34,294 bases of DNA from Alloalcanivorax venustensis ISO4 (GTDB lineage: Bacteria > Pseudomonadota > Gammaproteobacteria > Pseudomonadales > Alcanivoracaceae). Location: assembly GCF_015356855.1 (NCBI RefSeq), contig NZ_ARXR01000029.1, positions 1-34,294 on the forward strand, written 5' to 3'. Under the pieces are notes generated by a model. The model was not told the origin of the DNA. It did not search any database and saw only the letters and a program-made list of their open reading frames with translations. Shown one piece after another: positions 17,152-26,395 of the stretch (position 1 is the stretch's first letter; each line of letters begins with the position of its first letter). Position numbers and translations under genes: made by a program.

Positions 17152-18561
17152 TCAGATCGGCCCGCCGTGGCCGGGCCGGCAGCGGGCGGCCAGCCAGCGT
17201 GCCAGCTGGCGGCGCTGTTCCGGCGTGACCCGGGTGCCGGGCAGCACGGCGGTGGGCCGGGGCCGGCGGTCGAACCAGAAACGGCCGCTGATGTTCGCCA
17301 CCGCCGGGCTGCTGACCAGCCACACCATGGTGTCCGCGCCCTGGCGCGGCGAGCGGAGCCAGGGCCCGACCCGTTTATGGAACACCGGCAGAGAGGCGGC
17401 GACGCCGGGGGTGTCCGCCCAGCCGGGATGCATGCTGTTGAAGCGAACGCCCGGGTGTTGCTCCGCCCAGTGCTCGGTTTGCGCCACCAGCGCCCGCTTG
17501 GCCCGGGCGTAGGCCTTGGCGCCGTCGAAGCGCTCGTTCTCGAATTCCATGTCGTCCAGGTGCAGCGCCTGCAGGTACAGACCGCCGCTGGCCACGTTCA
17601 CCACGCGCCCCTGGCCCCGCTCCAGGGCGGGCAAAAGCTTCTCGGTGAGCAGGTAAGGCGCCAGCAGGTTGACCGCCAGGGTGCGCTCGGTGCCTTCGGT
17701 GGTCAGGTCGCGCTCATTGAACAGCGCGCCGGCGTTGTTGATCAGGCCGTGCACTTCCGGAGTCAGGGCGTGAATACGGGTGGCCGCCAGGCGCACTTCC
17801 TCGAGCCGTGACAGATCGGCCTCCACGGTGTGCAGGGCGTCCACGCCGCAGCCGCTGAAGGCGCGTACCGCGTTCTGCGCCTGCCGCAGACGCTCACGGT
17901 CGCGCCCGACCAGAATCAGGGTGGCGCCGAGGCGGCTGAGCTCCTTGGCGGCGGCCAGCCCCAGCCCGCCGGTGGCACCGGTGACCACGACGATGCGGCC
18001 GTCGATGAAATCACTGAGCCCGCGGTCCGGCATGGACTGGTAGCCAAGCCGTGAGAATTCCAGGGCGGCGGGCAGCAGCGCGCGATAGCGCAGCCATTGC
18101 CAGACGCCGGGTTCTTCAACGCGGGAGGGCTCCAGGGCACGGCGCAGGTCCTCCATGGCGCGGTGCCCCATGGCGGTGAGCCAGGGCTTGATGATGGCCT
18201 GCAGGCGTTCGGCGAGCCCGCCCACATCCAGATCGAGGGTGTAGAGAATTTCCGTGAAGGTCTCGTCGGCCCCGGGCCGGAACTCAATGTGCTCGCGGGC
18301 GCTGGCGTCCGGGCCCTGACCGCGCAGGCTCAGGCTGCGCCCCGGGTCGGTGTCGACAAGTTCATAGCCGAAGGCGCGCTGGCGGCCGGCGAAGCGATAA
18401 TCCACTTCAAAACGGCTCTGCCGGCCGACCGGGCCCGGCGTGCTTTTGCGGGCGTTCTCGACAGCCGGGTTCCACTGCTCCGACGCTGCCATATCCAGCA
18501 TGTACCGGTAACAATCCGCCGTGGGCCGGCGCACCTGAACGCGCTCCTGCAAGCGAATCAT
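17152..18561 (-). CDS. SRPBCC domain fused to a short-chain dehydrogenase/reductase
   Basis: This 469-residue fusion has an N-terminal SRPBCC/polyketide-cyclase-like hydrophobic-ligand domain (about 5-145) and, after a linker, an SDR domain. In the SDR part the nucleotide motif TGATGGLG is at 194-201, NNAG at 275-278 and the catalytic set is S325, Y351 and K355 (YxxxK). The SDR half resembles vertebrate DHRS12-like and retinol-dehydrogenase-like enzymes; an arginine soon after the second beta strand (GRDRERL) suggests NADP. ATG 18561 is chosen because GAGGG lies about ten bases upstream; a GTG three codons earlier would sit on that site. The SRPBCC domain might deliver or hold a lipophilic substrate. 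The substrate is unknown. Confidence 0.86.
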   Translation of the reverse strand: MIRLQERVQVRRPTADCYRYMLDMAASEQWNPAVENARKSTPGPVGRQSRFEVDYRFAGRQRAFGYELVDTDPGRSLSLRGQGPDASAREHIEFRPGADETFTEILYTLDLDVGGLAERLQAIIKPWLTAMGHRAMEDLRRALEPSRVEEPGVWQWLRYRALLPAALEFSRLGYQSMPDRGLSDFIDGRIVVVTGATGGLGLAAAKELSRLGATLILVGRDRERLRQAQNAVRAFSGCGVDALHTVEADLSRLEEVRLAATRIHALTPEVHGLINNAGALFNERDLTTEGTERTLAVNLLAPYLLTEKLLPALERGQGRVVNVASGGLYLQALHLDDMEFENERFDGAKAYARAKRALVAQTEHWAEQHPGVRFNSMHPGWADTPGVAASLPVFHKRVGPWLRSPRQGADTMVWLVSSPAVANISGRFWFDRRPRPTAVLPGTRVTPEQRRQLARWLAARCRPGHGGPI

Positions 18562-18691
18562 AGCTTTCACACCCTCGGTGAATAAAACACTTTGATTATG
18601 CCGGCGCCGCGCGCTTCGAACCGTGAAGGCCGGCGCCGCTATGGCACGGAACCTGCTTGGTTCTCAGAGCCATTGTGACGGAGTCGAGATC

Positions 18692-19048
18692 ATGAGCGAA
18701 GGAATCAACACGCACTGGTTGATGCACTATCGCGTGGTCGCGCTGGTCAACCAGTGTCGCCGCCTGATCCGCGACGAATTCGGTACGCGCCTGTCGCTCA
18801 CCGACCCACAACTTCGCCAGGAACTGGACCGCTTCGCGGCACGCAGCCAATCCAGGGAGCTGGCCCGGCTGATGGACGACATCGCCCGGGAAGCCGGCGC
18901 CGCCGATGCGCCCCCTGAGCCGGAAAAGACGGCGCCCAAACGTATGTACCGGGGCCAGCCTCTTCCAGAGCCCGCCTCCGAAACGGAGCCGGGCCGTGCC
19001 GCGTCGCCTAAAGCGGTGATCTATCGGGGCCGCCAGGTGCGGGGCTGA
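18692..19048 (+). CDS. Small protein with twin YRG motifs, unknown function
   Basis: This 118-residue soluble protein has a helical, charged N-terminal half (about 8-68, with the pattern LVNQCRRLIRDEFG) and a Pro/Glu/Ala-rich, probably disordered C-terminal half. That half carries two similar basic motifs, RMYRGQ (84-89) and VIYRGR (109-114), the second near the end. ATG 18692 is preferred because ACGGAG lies eight bases upstream; an open frame continues upstream but has no such site. It diverges from the SDR gene and converges on the effector-binding gene, with only one base between the stops. I do not recognise a family. Confidence 0.7.
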   Translation: MSEGINTHWLMHYRVVALVNQCRRLIRDEFGTRLSLTDPQLRQELDRFAARSQSRELARLMDDIAREAGAADAPPEPEKTAPKRMYRGQPLPEPASETEPGRAASPKAVIYRGRQVRG

Positions 19049-19049
19049 G

Positions 19050-19535
19050 TTACTTCACGCCCACGTAAATGGTCACCTGGTCGCCGCCTTCGAAGACTTC
19101 ATAGTCGGTGAGGAAGGCACGCTCCGGGGCGTCGTCGCTCTCGAAGTAATGCCATACCTGCCCCCAGGTCTCCATGACCGTGTCGGGCATCCTGCCCCGC
19201 CCCTGGAACACCAGGTAGTCTCCGGCTTCCAGGGTCACGGTGGCGTACTCCTCCGGCACTTTCTCCTCGTCGGTGACTTCGACACCGGCTAGTACGCTGT
19301 AATCGCCGGCGAGGCCGTCATCGAACTCGGTGTAGACACCGTAAACCGGGGAGCCGGCGGCTTTGTCCGGTATTGAGTGCGCCAGACGCTCGTCATCGAA
19401 TTTTTCCCAAAGACGGCTGAGCCGGGAATCCTCGGCGTGCATTTCAAGATCGTTATTGGTGCGTATCTGAATGCCCGCCACGGTCTTGCCGTGCTGGCGC
19501 TGACGCTCCGGGGTACTTCTTTCGGGGGTCGCCAC
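19050..19535 (-). CDS. GyrI-like / effector-binding domain protein
   Basis: This 161-residue protein consists of one GyrI-like small-molecule-binding domain, the fold used as effector domain by AraC- and MerR-type regulators and by the integron-associated Cass2 protein. The matching features are IRTNN near 24-28, LWEKF, IPD-x-A followed by YGVYTEF, and a C-terminal YEVF with strand VTIYVGVK. There is no DNA-binding domain. The start is GTG 19535, set by a strong AAGGAGG nine bases upstream; an open frame extends upstream into the ferritin-like gene but is not used. The ferritin-like gene ends 28 bases before it, so the two probably form an operon. The ligand is unknown. Confidence 0.82.
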   Translation of the reverse strand: MATPERSTPERQRQHGKTVAGIQIRTNNDLEMHAEDSRLSRLWEKFDDERLAHSIPDKAAGSPVYGVYTEFDDGLAGDYSVLAGVEVTDEEKVPEEYATVTLEAGDYLVFQGRGRMPDTVMETWGQVWHYFESDDAPERAFLTDYEVFEGGDQVTIYVGVK

Positions 19536-19563
19536 TAGCTGTTTCCTCCTTGGCCGGGTCGGT

Positions 19564-20100
19564 TCACAACGATTCCAGGATCGACGCCATGTCGTCCGCG
19601 TGCTCTTCTTCCTGAGCCAGTATCTCTTCCATGATGCGGCGGGTGGTCGGGTCCTTGTCACCCAGGTAGGTGGCGATCTCCCGGTAGCTGTCGATGGCGA
19701 TGCGCTCGGCGATCAGATCTTCCTTGACCATCTCCTTGAGGGTCTCGCCTTCCACGTACTCGGCGTGGGAGCGGCTCTGCAAGCCTTCAGGGGAAAAATT
19801 GGGGGCGCCGCCGAGCTGCACGATGCGTTCCGCCAGCCAGTCCGCGTGCTGCTGTTCCTGCTGGGCGTGCTCGAGGAACTCGTCGGCCGCGATGCTGGCG
19901 TTGAGCCCGTCGGCCATGTAGTAGTGGCGCTTGTAGCGCAGTGTGCAGACGATCTCGGTGGCCAGCGCTTCGTTAAGCAGCTTGAGAACGGTCTCGCGGT
20001 CGGCGTTGTAGCCGGCGGTGACGGCGCCCTGCTCGATATGCTGGCGGGCCCGTTCACGCAGTGTCTTCACATCGGTCAGAAAAGGCTGACTGTTACTCAT
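19564..20100 (-). CDS. Ferritin-like (bacterioferritin-type) diiron protein
   Basis: This 178-residue four-helix protein has the complete ferritin-like ligand pattern: E49, E82-x-x-H85, E132 and E164-x-x-H167. Bacterioferritins oxidise and store iron, but this one is slightly longer than the usual 155-160 residues and has an N-terminal extension. It is the place where bfrA lies in Pseudomonas, between uvrA and rplQ. A catalase gene found there in Pseudomonas is absent. ATG 20100 is chosen because GGGAGA lies six bases upstream. It heads a two-gene operon with the effector-binding protein. A heme-ligating Met was not identified, so I keep the broader name; a DPS-like or rubrerythrin-like role is possible. 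Confidence 0.85.
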   Translation of the reverse strand: MSNSQPFLTDVKTLRERARQHIEQGAVTAGYNADRETVLKLLNEALATEIVCTLRYKRHYYMADGLNASIAADEFLEHAQQEQQHADWLAERIVQLGGAPNFSPEGLQSRSHAEYVEGETLKEMVKEDLIAERIAIDSYREIATYLGDKDPTTRRIMEEILAQEEEHADDMASILESL

Positions 20101-20255
20101 GGATTCTCCCTGCGTTGCTTTTCTTAACACTACACAGGGATGCGGCCGTTGGCAGCCCGGAACAAGGCGGGAAATCGCAAAATCCGGTAAAGCGGGCGCA
20201 CCAGTCCGGGGCACGCCGGGCCCTGGCCGGCGCCGGCGGGCCTTTTCTCAGACAC

Positions 20256-20280
20256 AAAAAAACCGGGCCTGGGCCCGGTT
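20256..20280 (-). terminator. Terminator of the ribosomal protein cluster
   Basis: An 8-bp stem (20261-20268 with 20273-20280) with a short loop is followed on the leftward strand by a run of U residues (20256-20262). It lies about 25 bases behind the rplQ stop and ends the alpha operon. The remaining bases up to 20101, before the ferritin-like gene, show no further feature I can support. Confidence 0.88.
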
Positions 20281-20305
20281 CTTTGTGTCGTCCCGCAGGG
20301 GCGAC

Positions 20306-20689
20306 TTATTCCGCGTCGGCGATCTCGCCTTCCGGACGATCCACCAGCTCCACGTAGGCCATGGGGGCGTTGTCGCCGGCCCGGAAGCCCATCTTGAGGA
20401 TACGCAGGTAGCCACCCGGGCGCGCCTTGTAGCGCGGACCCAGTTCGTTGAACAGTTTACCGACCATTTCCTTGGACCGGGTACGGTCAAACGCCAGACG
20501 GCGGTTGGCCACCGAGTCTTCCTTGGCCAGGGTGATCAGGGGCTCGGCCACCCGACGCAGCTCCTTGGCTTTCGGCAAGGTGGTTTTGATCGCTTCATGT
20601 TCGAACAGCGACACCGCCATGTTGCGGAACATGGCCTGACGGTGTGAGCTGTTCCGGTTCAGTTTTCTGCCGCTCTTGCGATGACGCAT
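20306..20689 (-). CDS. rplQ: 50S ribosomal protein L17
   Basis: This 127-residue protein has exactly the E. coli length and begins with the family's [12 protein letters not shown] signature. It binds domain III of 23S rRNA near the exit of the nascent-chain tunnel. A short acidic C-terminal tail (EGEIADAE) follows the conserved YVELVDR. It is the last gene of the alpha operon, 60 bases behind rpoA, and is followed by a strong terminator. Confidence 0.98.
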   Translation of the reverse strand: MRHRKSGRKLNRNSSHRQAMFRNMAVSLFEHEAIKTTLPKAKELRRVAEPLITLAKEDSVANRRLAFDRTRSKEMVGKLFNELGPRYKARPGGYLRILKMGFRAGDNAPMAYVELVDRPEGEIADAE

Positions 20690-20749
20690 GGTTCTGTTCC
20701 TATTTCAGGGACGCCAAGGCGCCCATGACAACTCTGTTAGTGCGGTTGA

Positions 20750-21757
20750 TTAACGCAACTTGGTGTTAAGCCGGTCATCATCCCGGAGACTGACCGGCGG
20801 CCAGTTTTCCAGGCGCATGCCCAGCGACAGGCCCTTGGAGGCCAGCACATCCTTAATCTCGGTGAGGGACTTCTTGCCCAGGTTCGGGGTCTTGAGAAGC
20901 TCGACCTCGGTACGCTGAACCAAATCACCGATGTAGTAGATATTCTCCGCCTTCAGGCAGTTGGCGGAACGAACGGTCAGCTCCAGGTCGTCCACCGGGC
21001 GCAGCAGGATCGGATCGATCTCTTCGCGCTCTTGCTTCGGCTCGGGCTTGGCGTCCTGCTCCAGATCCACGAATACCGCGATCTGCTGCTGCAGAATGGT
21101 GGCGGCACGGCGGATCGCCTCTTCCGGATCGATGGTGCCATCGGTTTCCAGATCGATCACCAGCTTGTCCAGGTCGGTACGCTGCTCGACCCGGGCGGCC
21201 TCCACCACGTACGCCACGCGGCGCACCGGGCTGTAGCTGGCATCCAGCTGCAGGCGGCCGATGCCGCGGGTTTCGTCGTCATCACTCTGACGAGTGTCGG
21301 CGGCTTCGTAGCCACGGCCTTTCTGCACTTTCAGGCGCACACGCAGTTCGGTGTCGCCGGTGATGGTGCAGATCAGGTGGTCCGGGTTAACGATCTCAAC
21401 GCTGTGATCGCGCTGGATATCGTCGGCGGTAACATCGCCCGGGCCTTTCTTGACCAGTTCCAGGGTCGCTTCTTCGCGATCTTCCATCTTCAGGGCCACG
21501 CCCTTCAGGTTGAGGAGGATGTTGATCACATCTTCCTGCACACCCTCGATGGAGGAGTACTCGTGCTGTACACCGTCGATCTCCACTTCGGTGATCGCGC
21601 AGCCAGGCATGCTGGACAGCAGGATGCGGCGCAGCGCCGTGCCCAGAGTATGGCCGAAACCACGCTCCAGCGGCTCCAGTACGACCTTGGCGTGGGTCTC
21701 GCTGATCGCGTTGACCGCGATCGAGCGGGGCGTGAGAAATTCGTTCACGGCGGTCAT
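20750..21757 (-). CDS. rpoA: DNA-directed RNA polymerase subunit alpha
   Basis: This 335-residue subunit nucleates RNA polymerase assembly. The N-terminal dimerisation domain (about 1-235) has the motif [22 protein letters not shown] flexible linker precedes the C-terminal domain (about 250-335), in which [12 protein letters not shown] carries the equivalents of R265 and N268 and [11 protein letters not shown] carries that of K298, the residues that contact UP elements and activators such as CRP. Activators of the FNR/Anr type also touch this domain. It sits 20 bases behind rpsD, in standard alpha-operon order. Confidence 0.99.
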   Translation of the reverse strand: MTAVNEFLTPRSIAVNAISETHAKVVLEPLERGFGHTLGTALRRILLSSMPGCAITEVEIDGVQHEYSSIEGVQEDVINILLNLKGVALKMEDREEATLELVKKGPGDVTADDIQRDHSVEIVNPDHLICTITGDTELRVRLKVQKGRGYEAADTRQSDDDETRGIGRLQLDASYSPVRRVAYVVEAARVEQRTDLDKLVIDLETDGTIDPEEAIRRAATILQQQIAVFVDLEQDAKPEPKQEREEIDPILLRPVDDLELTVRSANCLKAENIYYIGDLVQRTEVELLKTPNLGKKSLTEIKDVLASKGLSLGMRLENWPPVSLRDDDRLNTKLR

Positions 21758-21777
21758 AGAGATCCCTCAGGCAGTCC

Positions 21778-22404
21778 TTACTTGGAGTACAGCTCGACGA
21801 TCAGGTTTTCGTTGATCTCGGCCGGCAAATCGATACGCTCCGGCAGGGCTTTGAACGTGCCCTCGAACTTCTTCTCGTCCACTTCCACCCAGGTCGGGAA
21901 GCCGCGCTGCTGGGCCAGTTCCATGGCGTTCTTGACGCGCAGCTGGTTCTTGGCCTTTTCACGCACGGTAACGATGTCACCGGGGCTCACCTGGTAGGAG
22001 GCGATGTTCACGCTACGACCGTTAACCAGGATCGCGCGGTGTGATACCAACTGGCGTGCCTCGGAACGGGTCGCGCCGAAGCCCAGACGGTATACCACGT
22101 TGTCCAGACGGCCTTCCAGGAGCTGCAGAAGCACCTCGCCGGTGGCGCCGCGGGACCGGGCGGCTTTCTTGTAGTAGCCGCGGAACTGCTTTTCCAGAAC
22201 GCCGTACATGCGACGGACTTTCTGTTTCTCGCGCAACTGCACGCCGTAGTCGGACAGGCGGCTGGGGCGACGGCCACCGCCGGCCTGGCCGGGGGGCTGT
22301 TCCGCCTTGCACTTGGATTCCAGCGGACGAATGCCGCTCTTGAGGAACAGATCAGTGCCTTCACGACGGGAAAGCTTGCACTTGGGACCGATGTATCTTG
22401 CCAT
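21778..22404 (-). CDS. rpsD: 30S ribosomal protein S4
   Basis: This 208-residue protein binds the 16S rRNA 5' domain early in assembly and in E. coli represses the alpha operon. Its zinc cysteines are not present as a set (only C9 and C32), so it is the zinc-free type. A two- to three-residue glycine insertion at AGGGRR distinguishes it from the 206-residue E. coli protein. The S4 RNA-binding domain is at about 98-160 ([12 protein letters not shown]). Confidence 0.98.
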   Translation of the reverse strand: MARYIGPKCKLSRREGTDLFLKSGIRPLESKCKAEQPPGQAGGGRRPSRLSDYGVQLREKQKVRRMYGVLEKQFRGYYKKAARSRGATGEVLLQLLEGRLDNVVYRLGFGATRSEARQLVSHRAILVNGRSVNIASYQVSPGDIVTVREKAKNQLRVKNAMELAQQRGFPTWVEVDEKKFEGTFKALPERIDLPAEINENLIVELYSK

Positions 22405-22420
22405 CTTGCTCTAACTCCCG

Positions 22421-22819
22421 TTACACGCGGCGCTTCTTGGGCGGACGACAACCATTATGCGGAATGGGCGTCACGTCCTGAATGTGGGTAATCTTGTAGC
22501 CACAGCCGTTGAGCGCGCGAATAGAGGACTCACGGCCCGGACCGGGACCCTTGACTCGGACTTCCAGGTTCTTCAACCCGTAATCCTTGGCGGCATTACC
22601 CGCGTTTTCGGCAGCCACCTGGGCCGCGAAAGGCGTGCTTTTGCGGGAACCACGGAAGCCGGCACCACCGGAGGTCGCCCAGGACAACGCGTTGCCCTGA
22701 CGGTCGGTGATGGTGATGATGGTGTTGTTGAAAGAAGCGTGTACATGCGCGATACCGTCCGCAACGGTCCGCGTTACCTTCTTCCGACGTGCGCCACTGT
22801 CTCTTTTCGCTTTAGCCAT
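22421..22819 (-). CDS. rpsK: 30S ribosomal protein S11
   Basis: This 132-residue protein of the small-subunit platform lies at the mRNA exit. Its ending, [13 protein letters not shown], is the conserved basic tail, and the core [12 protein letters not shown] is typical. E. coli S11 is 129 residues. It is 24 bases behind rpsM and 16 before rpsD. Confidence 0.98.
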   Translation of the reverse strand: MAKAKRDSGARRKKVTRTVADGIAHVHASFNNTIITITDRQGNALSWATSGGAGFRGSRKSTPFAAQVAAENAGNAAKDYGLKNLEVRVKGPGPGRESSIRALNGCGYKITHIQDVTPIPHNGCRPPKKRRV

Positions 22820-22843
22820 GCTTACTTATCCAGATATCAGGAC

Positions 22844-23200
22844 TTACTTGCGGATCGGTTTCCGCGGGCCCTTGCGGGTCCGGGCATTGGTTTTGGTACG
22901 CTGGCCGCGCAGCGGCAGCCCACGGCGATGACGGATGCCGCGGTAGCAGCCCAGATCCATCAAACGCTTGATATTCATGTTGATTTCCCGGCGCAGATCG
23001 CCCTCCGTGGAAACCTTGGCGACCTCGGCGCGGATCGCGTCCAGCTGGTCGCCGGAAAGGTCACGCACCTTGACGGTCGGCTCAATGCCGGTCTGCTCGC
23101 AAATAGCGCGAGCGCGGGTGCGGCCGATCCCGAAAATATAGGTGAGTGAAATCACCGAATGCTTGTTGTCCGGGATGTTAACGCCTGCAATACGGGCCAT
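22844..23200 (-). CDS. rpsM: 30S ribosomal protein S13
   Basis: This 118-residue head protein contacts the P-site tRNA through its basic tail (ending KGPRKPIRK) and forms bridge B1 with L5. [10 protein letters not shown] at the start and [16 protein letters not shown] later are family signatures. It is the first gene of the alpha operon. A promoter lies 60-90 bases upstream, and the intervening leader may carry the S4 feedback site. Confidence 0.98.
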   Translation of the reverse strand: MARIAGVNIPDNKHSVISLTYIFGIGRTRARAICEQTGIEPTVKVRDLSGDQLDAIRAEVAKVSTEGDLRREINMNIKRLMDLGCYRGIRHRRGLPLRGQRTKTNARTRKGPRKPIRK

Positions 23201-23258
23201 CCGAATATCTCCGATTCACAACGCGGTAGTGCCAGCCTCTGGCGCCGAAAGGCGGAAG

Positions 23259-23287
23259 AGTCTAGCGTTACACCGACTGAATTTCAA
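23259..23287 (-). promoter_or_regulatory. Alpha-operon promoter upstream of rpsM
   Basis: On the leftward strand TTGAAA (23282-23287, five of six) and TAGACT (23259-23264, four of six) are separated by 17 bases in the 125-base gap between rpmJ and rpsM. The start should be near 23252, giving a leader of about 50 bases. The leader holds a GCCAG-CTGGC stem-loop (23231-23243) and a neighbouring GCC-GGC stem. E. coli has an alpha-operon promoter and an S4-bound pseudoknot at this place; a pseudoknot here is not proven. Confidence 0.68.
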
Positions 23288-23325
23288 CCAAACACTAGGA
23301 AAAGAAGTTCTGCCCAACCGGGCCG

Positions 23326-23442
23326 TTAGCCCTGGCGCTGCTTATGCCGGGGCTCGGCACTGCAAATTACCATAACCCGGCCCTTCCGGCGGATTACCTT
23401 GCAGTTGCGGCAGATCTTCTTAACAGAAGCCTGAACTTTCAT
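23326..23442 (-). CDS. rpmJ: 50S ribosomal protein L36
   Basis: This 38-residue protein starts [11 protein letters not shown] and contains a zinc-ribbon set, C11, C14, C27 and H33, so it is the zinc-containing type. It binds 23S rRNA near the L7/L12 stalk base. It follows secY by 38 bases and closes the spc operon. It is easily missed because of its size. A stop (TAA at 23326-23328) and an ATG at 23442 frame it. Confidence 0.96.
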   Translation of the reverse strand: MKVQASVKKICRNCKVIRRKGRVMVICSAEPRHKQRQG

Positions 23443-23480
23443 CGCACTCGCCTCACTTTACCTTCAAGCCCGTGGGCCGG

Positions 23481-24860
23481 TTATCGCACCAGACCGGTGC
23501 CGCCATACCCTTTCAGGTTGGCCTTCTTCATCAACTTCTCGTACTGGGTGGACATCAGGTGCGAATTAACCTGCGACCAGAAGTCCATAACCACTACCAC
23601 CACGATCAACAGTGAGGTGCCGCCCAGATAGAAAGGCACGTTCCACACCCCCTGCAGACCCAGAGGCAGCAGGCATACCAGCGTCATGTACACCGAACCG
23701 ATCAGGGTCAGCCGACCCATCACCGTGTCGATATAACGAGCGGATTGCTCGCCGGGGCGGATACCCGGGATGTAAGCCCCGGATTTCTTGAGATTGTCCG
23801 CCACGTCTTTCGGGTTGAATACCAGGGCCGTGTAGAAGTAGCAGAAGAACACGATCGCCAGGGTAAACAACAAAATGTACAGCGGTGTGCCGGGCAGCAG
23901 CGCGTCACTAACGACACGCAGGGCCTGGCCCCACCAGGAATCCGGGTCGCTGGTGCTGAACCACTGGCTCAGCGACGCCGGGAACAGCAGGATGGAACTG
24001 GCGAAAATCGCCGGAATCACGCCCGCCATGTTCACTTTCAACGGCAGATGGCTCTGCTGGGCCGCGTAGACGCGGCGGCCCTGCTGCCGCCGGGCGTAGT
24101 TAACGGTGATTCTCCGCTGACCGCGCTCGACGAACACCACACCGAAGATCACCGCCACCGCCACCAGGAACACCAGCAGCATGGCCAGCAGGCTCAGATC
24201 GCCCTGACGGGCGGATTCGAAGGTCTGCGCCACCGCGCCCGGCAGACCGGCCACGATGGAAGCGAAGATCAGCATGGATATACCATTGCCGATACCGCGC
24301 TCGGTGATCTGCTCGCCCAGCCACATCAGGAACACCGTGCCGGTTACCAGCGTGGTCACGGCCACGAAGTAGAAGCTGGCCACCTGCATGGTGGAGGCCG
24401 CTTCCGGCAACAGGGTGATGCCCTGGCTCTTGAGGCCCGCGCACACACCAAACGACTGGATCGCGCCCAGTGCCACCGTCAGATAACGGGTGTACTGGGT
24501 AATCTTGCGGCGACCCTGCTCACCTTCCTTGCGCAGCTGCTCAAGGGAGGGAACCACCGCGCTCATCAGCTGGATAACAATGCTCGCGGTAATGTACGGC
24601 ATGATACCCAGGGCGAAGATGCTCATGCGCTCCAGCGAACCGCCGGAGAACATATTGAACATGCCAAGAATGGTGTCCCGGTTGTTGTTGAACATCTGTT
24701 CCAACGCTTCCGGGTTCATTCCGGGAACCGGGATGTGCGCACCGATCCGGAACACCAGCAGGGCTCCCAGCAGGAAACCGATGCGGCGCCACAGCTCACG
24801 AGTGGCGCCGCCGGTGGCCGCGGTGTTGTTGTTCAGTGTTTGTGCACGGTTCTTGGCCAT
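23481..24860 (-). CDS. secY: Protein translocase subunit SecY
   Basis: This 459-residue inner-membrane channel has 10 predicted helices and moves unfolded proteins with SecE, SecG and SecA. Recognisable parts are the plug region after helix 1 ([11 protein letters not shown]), the pore stretch IVIQLM, the [12 protein letters not shown] loop, the cytosolic loop [16 protein letters not shown], and RPGEQSARY near the C-terminus. The length is slightly above the E. coli 443. It is 12 bases behind rplO. It also serves the Sec-dependent exoproteins that would use the type II system. Confidence 0.99.
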   Translation of the reverse strand: MAKNRAQTLNNNTAATGGATRELWRRIGFLLGALLVFRIGAHIPVPGMNPEALEQMFNNNRDTILGMFNMFSGGSLERMSIFALGIMPYITASIVIQLMSAVVPSLEQLRKEGEQGRRKITQYTRYLTVALGAIQSFGVCAGLKSQGITLLPEAASTMQVASFYFVAVTTLVTGTVFLMWLGEQITERGIGNGISMLIFASIVAGLPGAVAQTFESARQGDLSLLAMLLVFLVAVAVIFGVVFVERGQRRITVNYARRQQGRRVYAAQQSHLPLKVNMAGVIPAIFASSILLFPASLSQWFSTSDPDSWWGQALRVVSDALLPGTPLYILLFTLAIVFFCYFYTALVFNPKDVADNLKKSGAYIPGIRPGEQSARYIDTVMGRLTLIGSVYMTLVCLLPLGLQGVWNVPFYLGGTSLLIVVVVVMDFWSQVNSHLMSTQYEKLMKKANLKGYGGTGLVR

Positions 24861-24872
24861 AGCCCCGCCTTA

Positions 24873-25307
24873 TTACTCCTCGATTTTACCGCCGGCCTTC
24901 TCCACCGCTTCGCGAGCACCCTTGGTCAGGGCGACGCCGCGGATGGTTACCGCGCGGTCGATTTGGCCGCGCAGCACGATCTTGGCGCGTTTCTTATCGG
25001 AGCGAACAACACCGGCGTCCTTCAGGGCCGCCAGGTCGATCACGTCACCTTCCACCTTGGCCAGCTCCGCCAGACGCACTTCCGCGGTGGCCATGGCCAG
25101 CTTGGAGGTGAAGCCGAACTTGGGAACCCGACGCTGCAGCGGCATCTGGCCGCCTTCGAAACCAGGCTTCACGGTGCCGCCGGAACGGGACTTCTGACCT
25201 TTGTGGCCGCGGCCACCAGTCTTGCCCAGGCCGGAACCGATACCACGGCCAACCCGCTTCTCGTCCGGACGGGATCCGTCAGCTGGATGCAAATCATTGA
25301 GACGCAT
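24873..25307 (-). CDS. rplO: 50S ribosomal protein L15
   Basis: This 144-residue protein, the E. coli length, has a long Gly/Lys/Arg-rich N-terminal extension ([22 protein letters not shown]) reaching into 23S rRNA and a C-terminal globular domain. It is a late-assembly protein. It follows rpmD by three bases. Confidence 0.98.
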   Translation of the reverse strand: MRLNDLHPADGSRPDEKRVGRGIGSGLGKTGGRGHKGQKSRSGGTVKPGFEGGQMPLQRRVPKFGFTSKLAMATAEVRLAELAKVEGDVIDLAALKDAGVVRSDKKRAKIVLRGQIDRAVTIRGVALTKGAREAVEKAGGKIEE

Positions 25308-25310
25308 CGC

Positions 25311-25493
25311 TTATTCTCCCTCTACCCGTACCAAGTACGCGACTTTGTTGATCATGCCACGTACGGAAGGTGTGTCTTCAACTTCCACGGTGTGACCGAT
25401 GCGGCGCAGCCCGAGACCGCGCACACAGGCCTTGTGGCCTTCCAGCCGACCGCTGCTGCTTTTAACCTGGGTTACTTTGATCTTGTCAGCCAT
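25311..25493 (-). CDS. rpmD: 50S ribosomal protein L30
   Basis: This 60-residue protein carries the family motif [20 protein letters not shown] and is within one residue of the E. coli length. It lies on the back of the large subunit. It is 24 bases behind rpsE and has the usual rpsE-rpmD-rplO order. Confidence 0.97.
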   Translation of the reverse strand: MADKIKVTQVKSSSGRLEGHKACVRGLGLRRIGHTVEVEDTPSVRGMINKVAYLVRVEGE

Positions 25494-25517
25494 CGTTAAG
25501 CTTCCGTCTGTGTGCGC

Positions 25518-26015
25518 TTAGCCGAGAATCTCTTCAACGGATTTGCCGCGCTTAGCCGCCACCGATTCCGGTGAGGACATCTGCTTCAGCCCGTTGAACG
25601 TTGCACGCACCACGTTCACTGGATTGGTGGATCCGTAGCACTTCGCCAGAACGTTCTGCACGCCGGCCACTTCCAGCACCGCGCGCATCGCGCCACCGGC
25701 AATCACACCAGTACCGTCGTCGGCAGGCTGCATGTACACCTTGGAGGCGCCATGGCGTGCCTTGATCGGGTGCTGAATGGTGGTGCCTTTCAGGTCCACC
25801 TGAATCATGTTGCGGCGGGCGGCTTCCAGCGCCTTCTGGATGGCGGCCGGCACTTCGCGTGCCTTACCGCGGCCGAAGCCTACCTTACCTTTGCCGTCGC
25901 CCACTACAGTCAACGCAGTGAAACCGAAGATGCGGCCGCCTTTTACTACCTTGGCAACCCGGTTCACCTGAACCAGCTTCTCCTGGAGACCTTCGTTGGG
26001 ATCAACTTTCGCCAT
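25518..26015 (-). CDS. rpsE: 30S ribosomal protein S5
   Basis: This 165-residue protein has an N-terminal double-stranded RNA-binding domain ([19 protein letters not shown]) and a C-terminal domain ([17 protein letters not shown]). It affects decoding accuracy at the S4/S5 interface. ATG 26015 is preferred over an in-frame TTG two codons upstream because AAGGGTG lies at a suitable distance and the resulting start, MAKVDPN, fits the family. Confidence 0.97.
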   Translation of the reverse strand: MAKVDPNEGLQEKLVQVNRVAKVVKGGRIFGFTALTVVGDGKGKVGFGRGKAREVPAAIQKALEAARRNMIQVDLKGTTIQHPIKARHGASKVYMQPADDGTGVIAGGAMRAVLEVAGVQNVLAKCYGSTNPVNVVRATFNGLKQMSSPESVAAKRGKSVEEILG

Positions 26016-26027
26016 AACCAAGCACCC

Positions 26028-26378
26028 TTAGAATTCAAGCCCGTTTTCGCGCGCGGCATCCGCCAACGCCTTGATCCGACCGTGATAACGGAATCCGGAA
26101 CGATCAAAGGCTACACGCTCGATGCCCGCCTCTTTGGCGCGCTTCGCAATCAGTTCGCCTACTTTCGATGCGGCGTCGGCATTGCCGGTGGCCGCTTCGC
26201 GCAGGTCCTTCTCGACGGTACTCGCCGTAACCAGAACCCGGTCACCAGCCGCGCTGGTGATCTGCGCGTAGATGTGGCGCGGGGTGCGATGTACGGACAG
26301 ACGGATCTGGCCGGACTCGCGGATGTTAAGGCGAGTACGTTTGGCCCTGCGCAGACGTGCAAGTTTCTTGTCCATCAT
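26028..26378 (-). CDS. rplR: 50S ribosomal protein L18
   Basis: This 116-residue protein binds 5S rRNA with L5 and forms the central protuberance. Signatures are [11 protein letters not shown] and [21 protein letters not shown]. Two adjacent ATG codons begin the frame; E. coli-like homologues start at the second (26375), and either is possible. Confidence 0.97.
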   Translation of the reverse strand: MMDKKLARLRRAKRTRLNIRESGQIRLSVHRTPRHIYAQITSAAGDRVLVTASTVEKDLREAATGNADAASKVGELIAKRAKEAGIERVAFDRSGFRYHGRIKALADAARENGLEF

Positions 26379-26395
26379 GGCTCTAGTCTCAACAA

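Noticed and set aside
23745-25499. A 584-codon open frame antisense to secY, rplO and rpmD
   Set aside because: It spans three real genes and is His/Gln-rich shadow coding.
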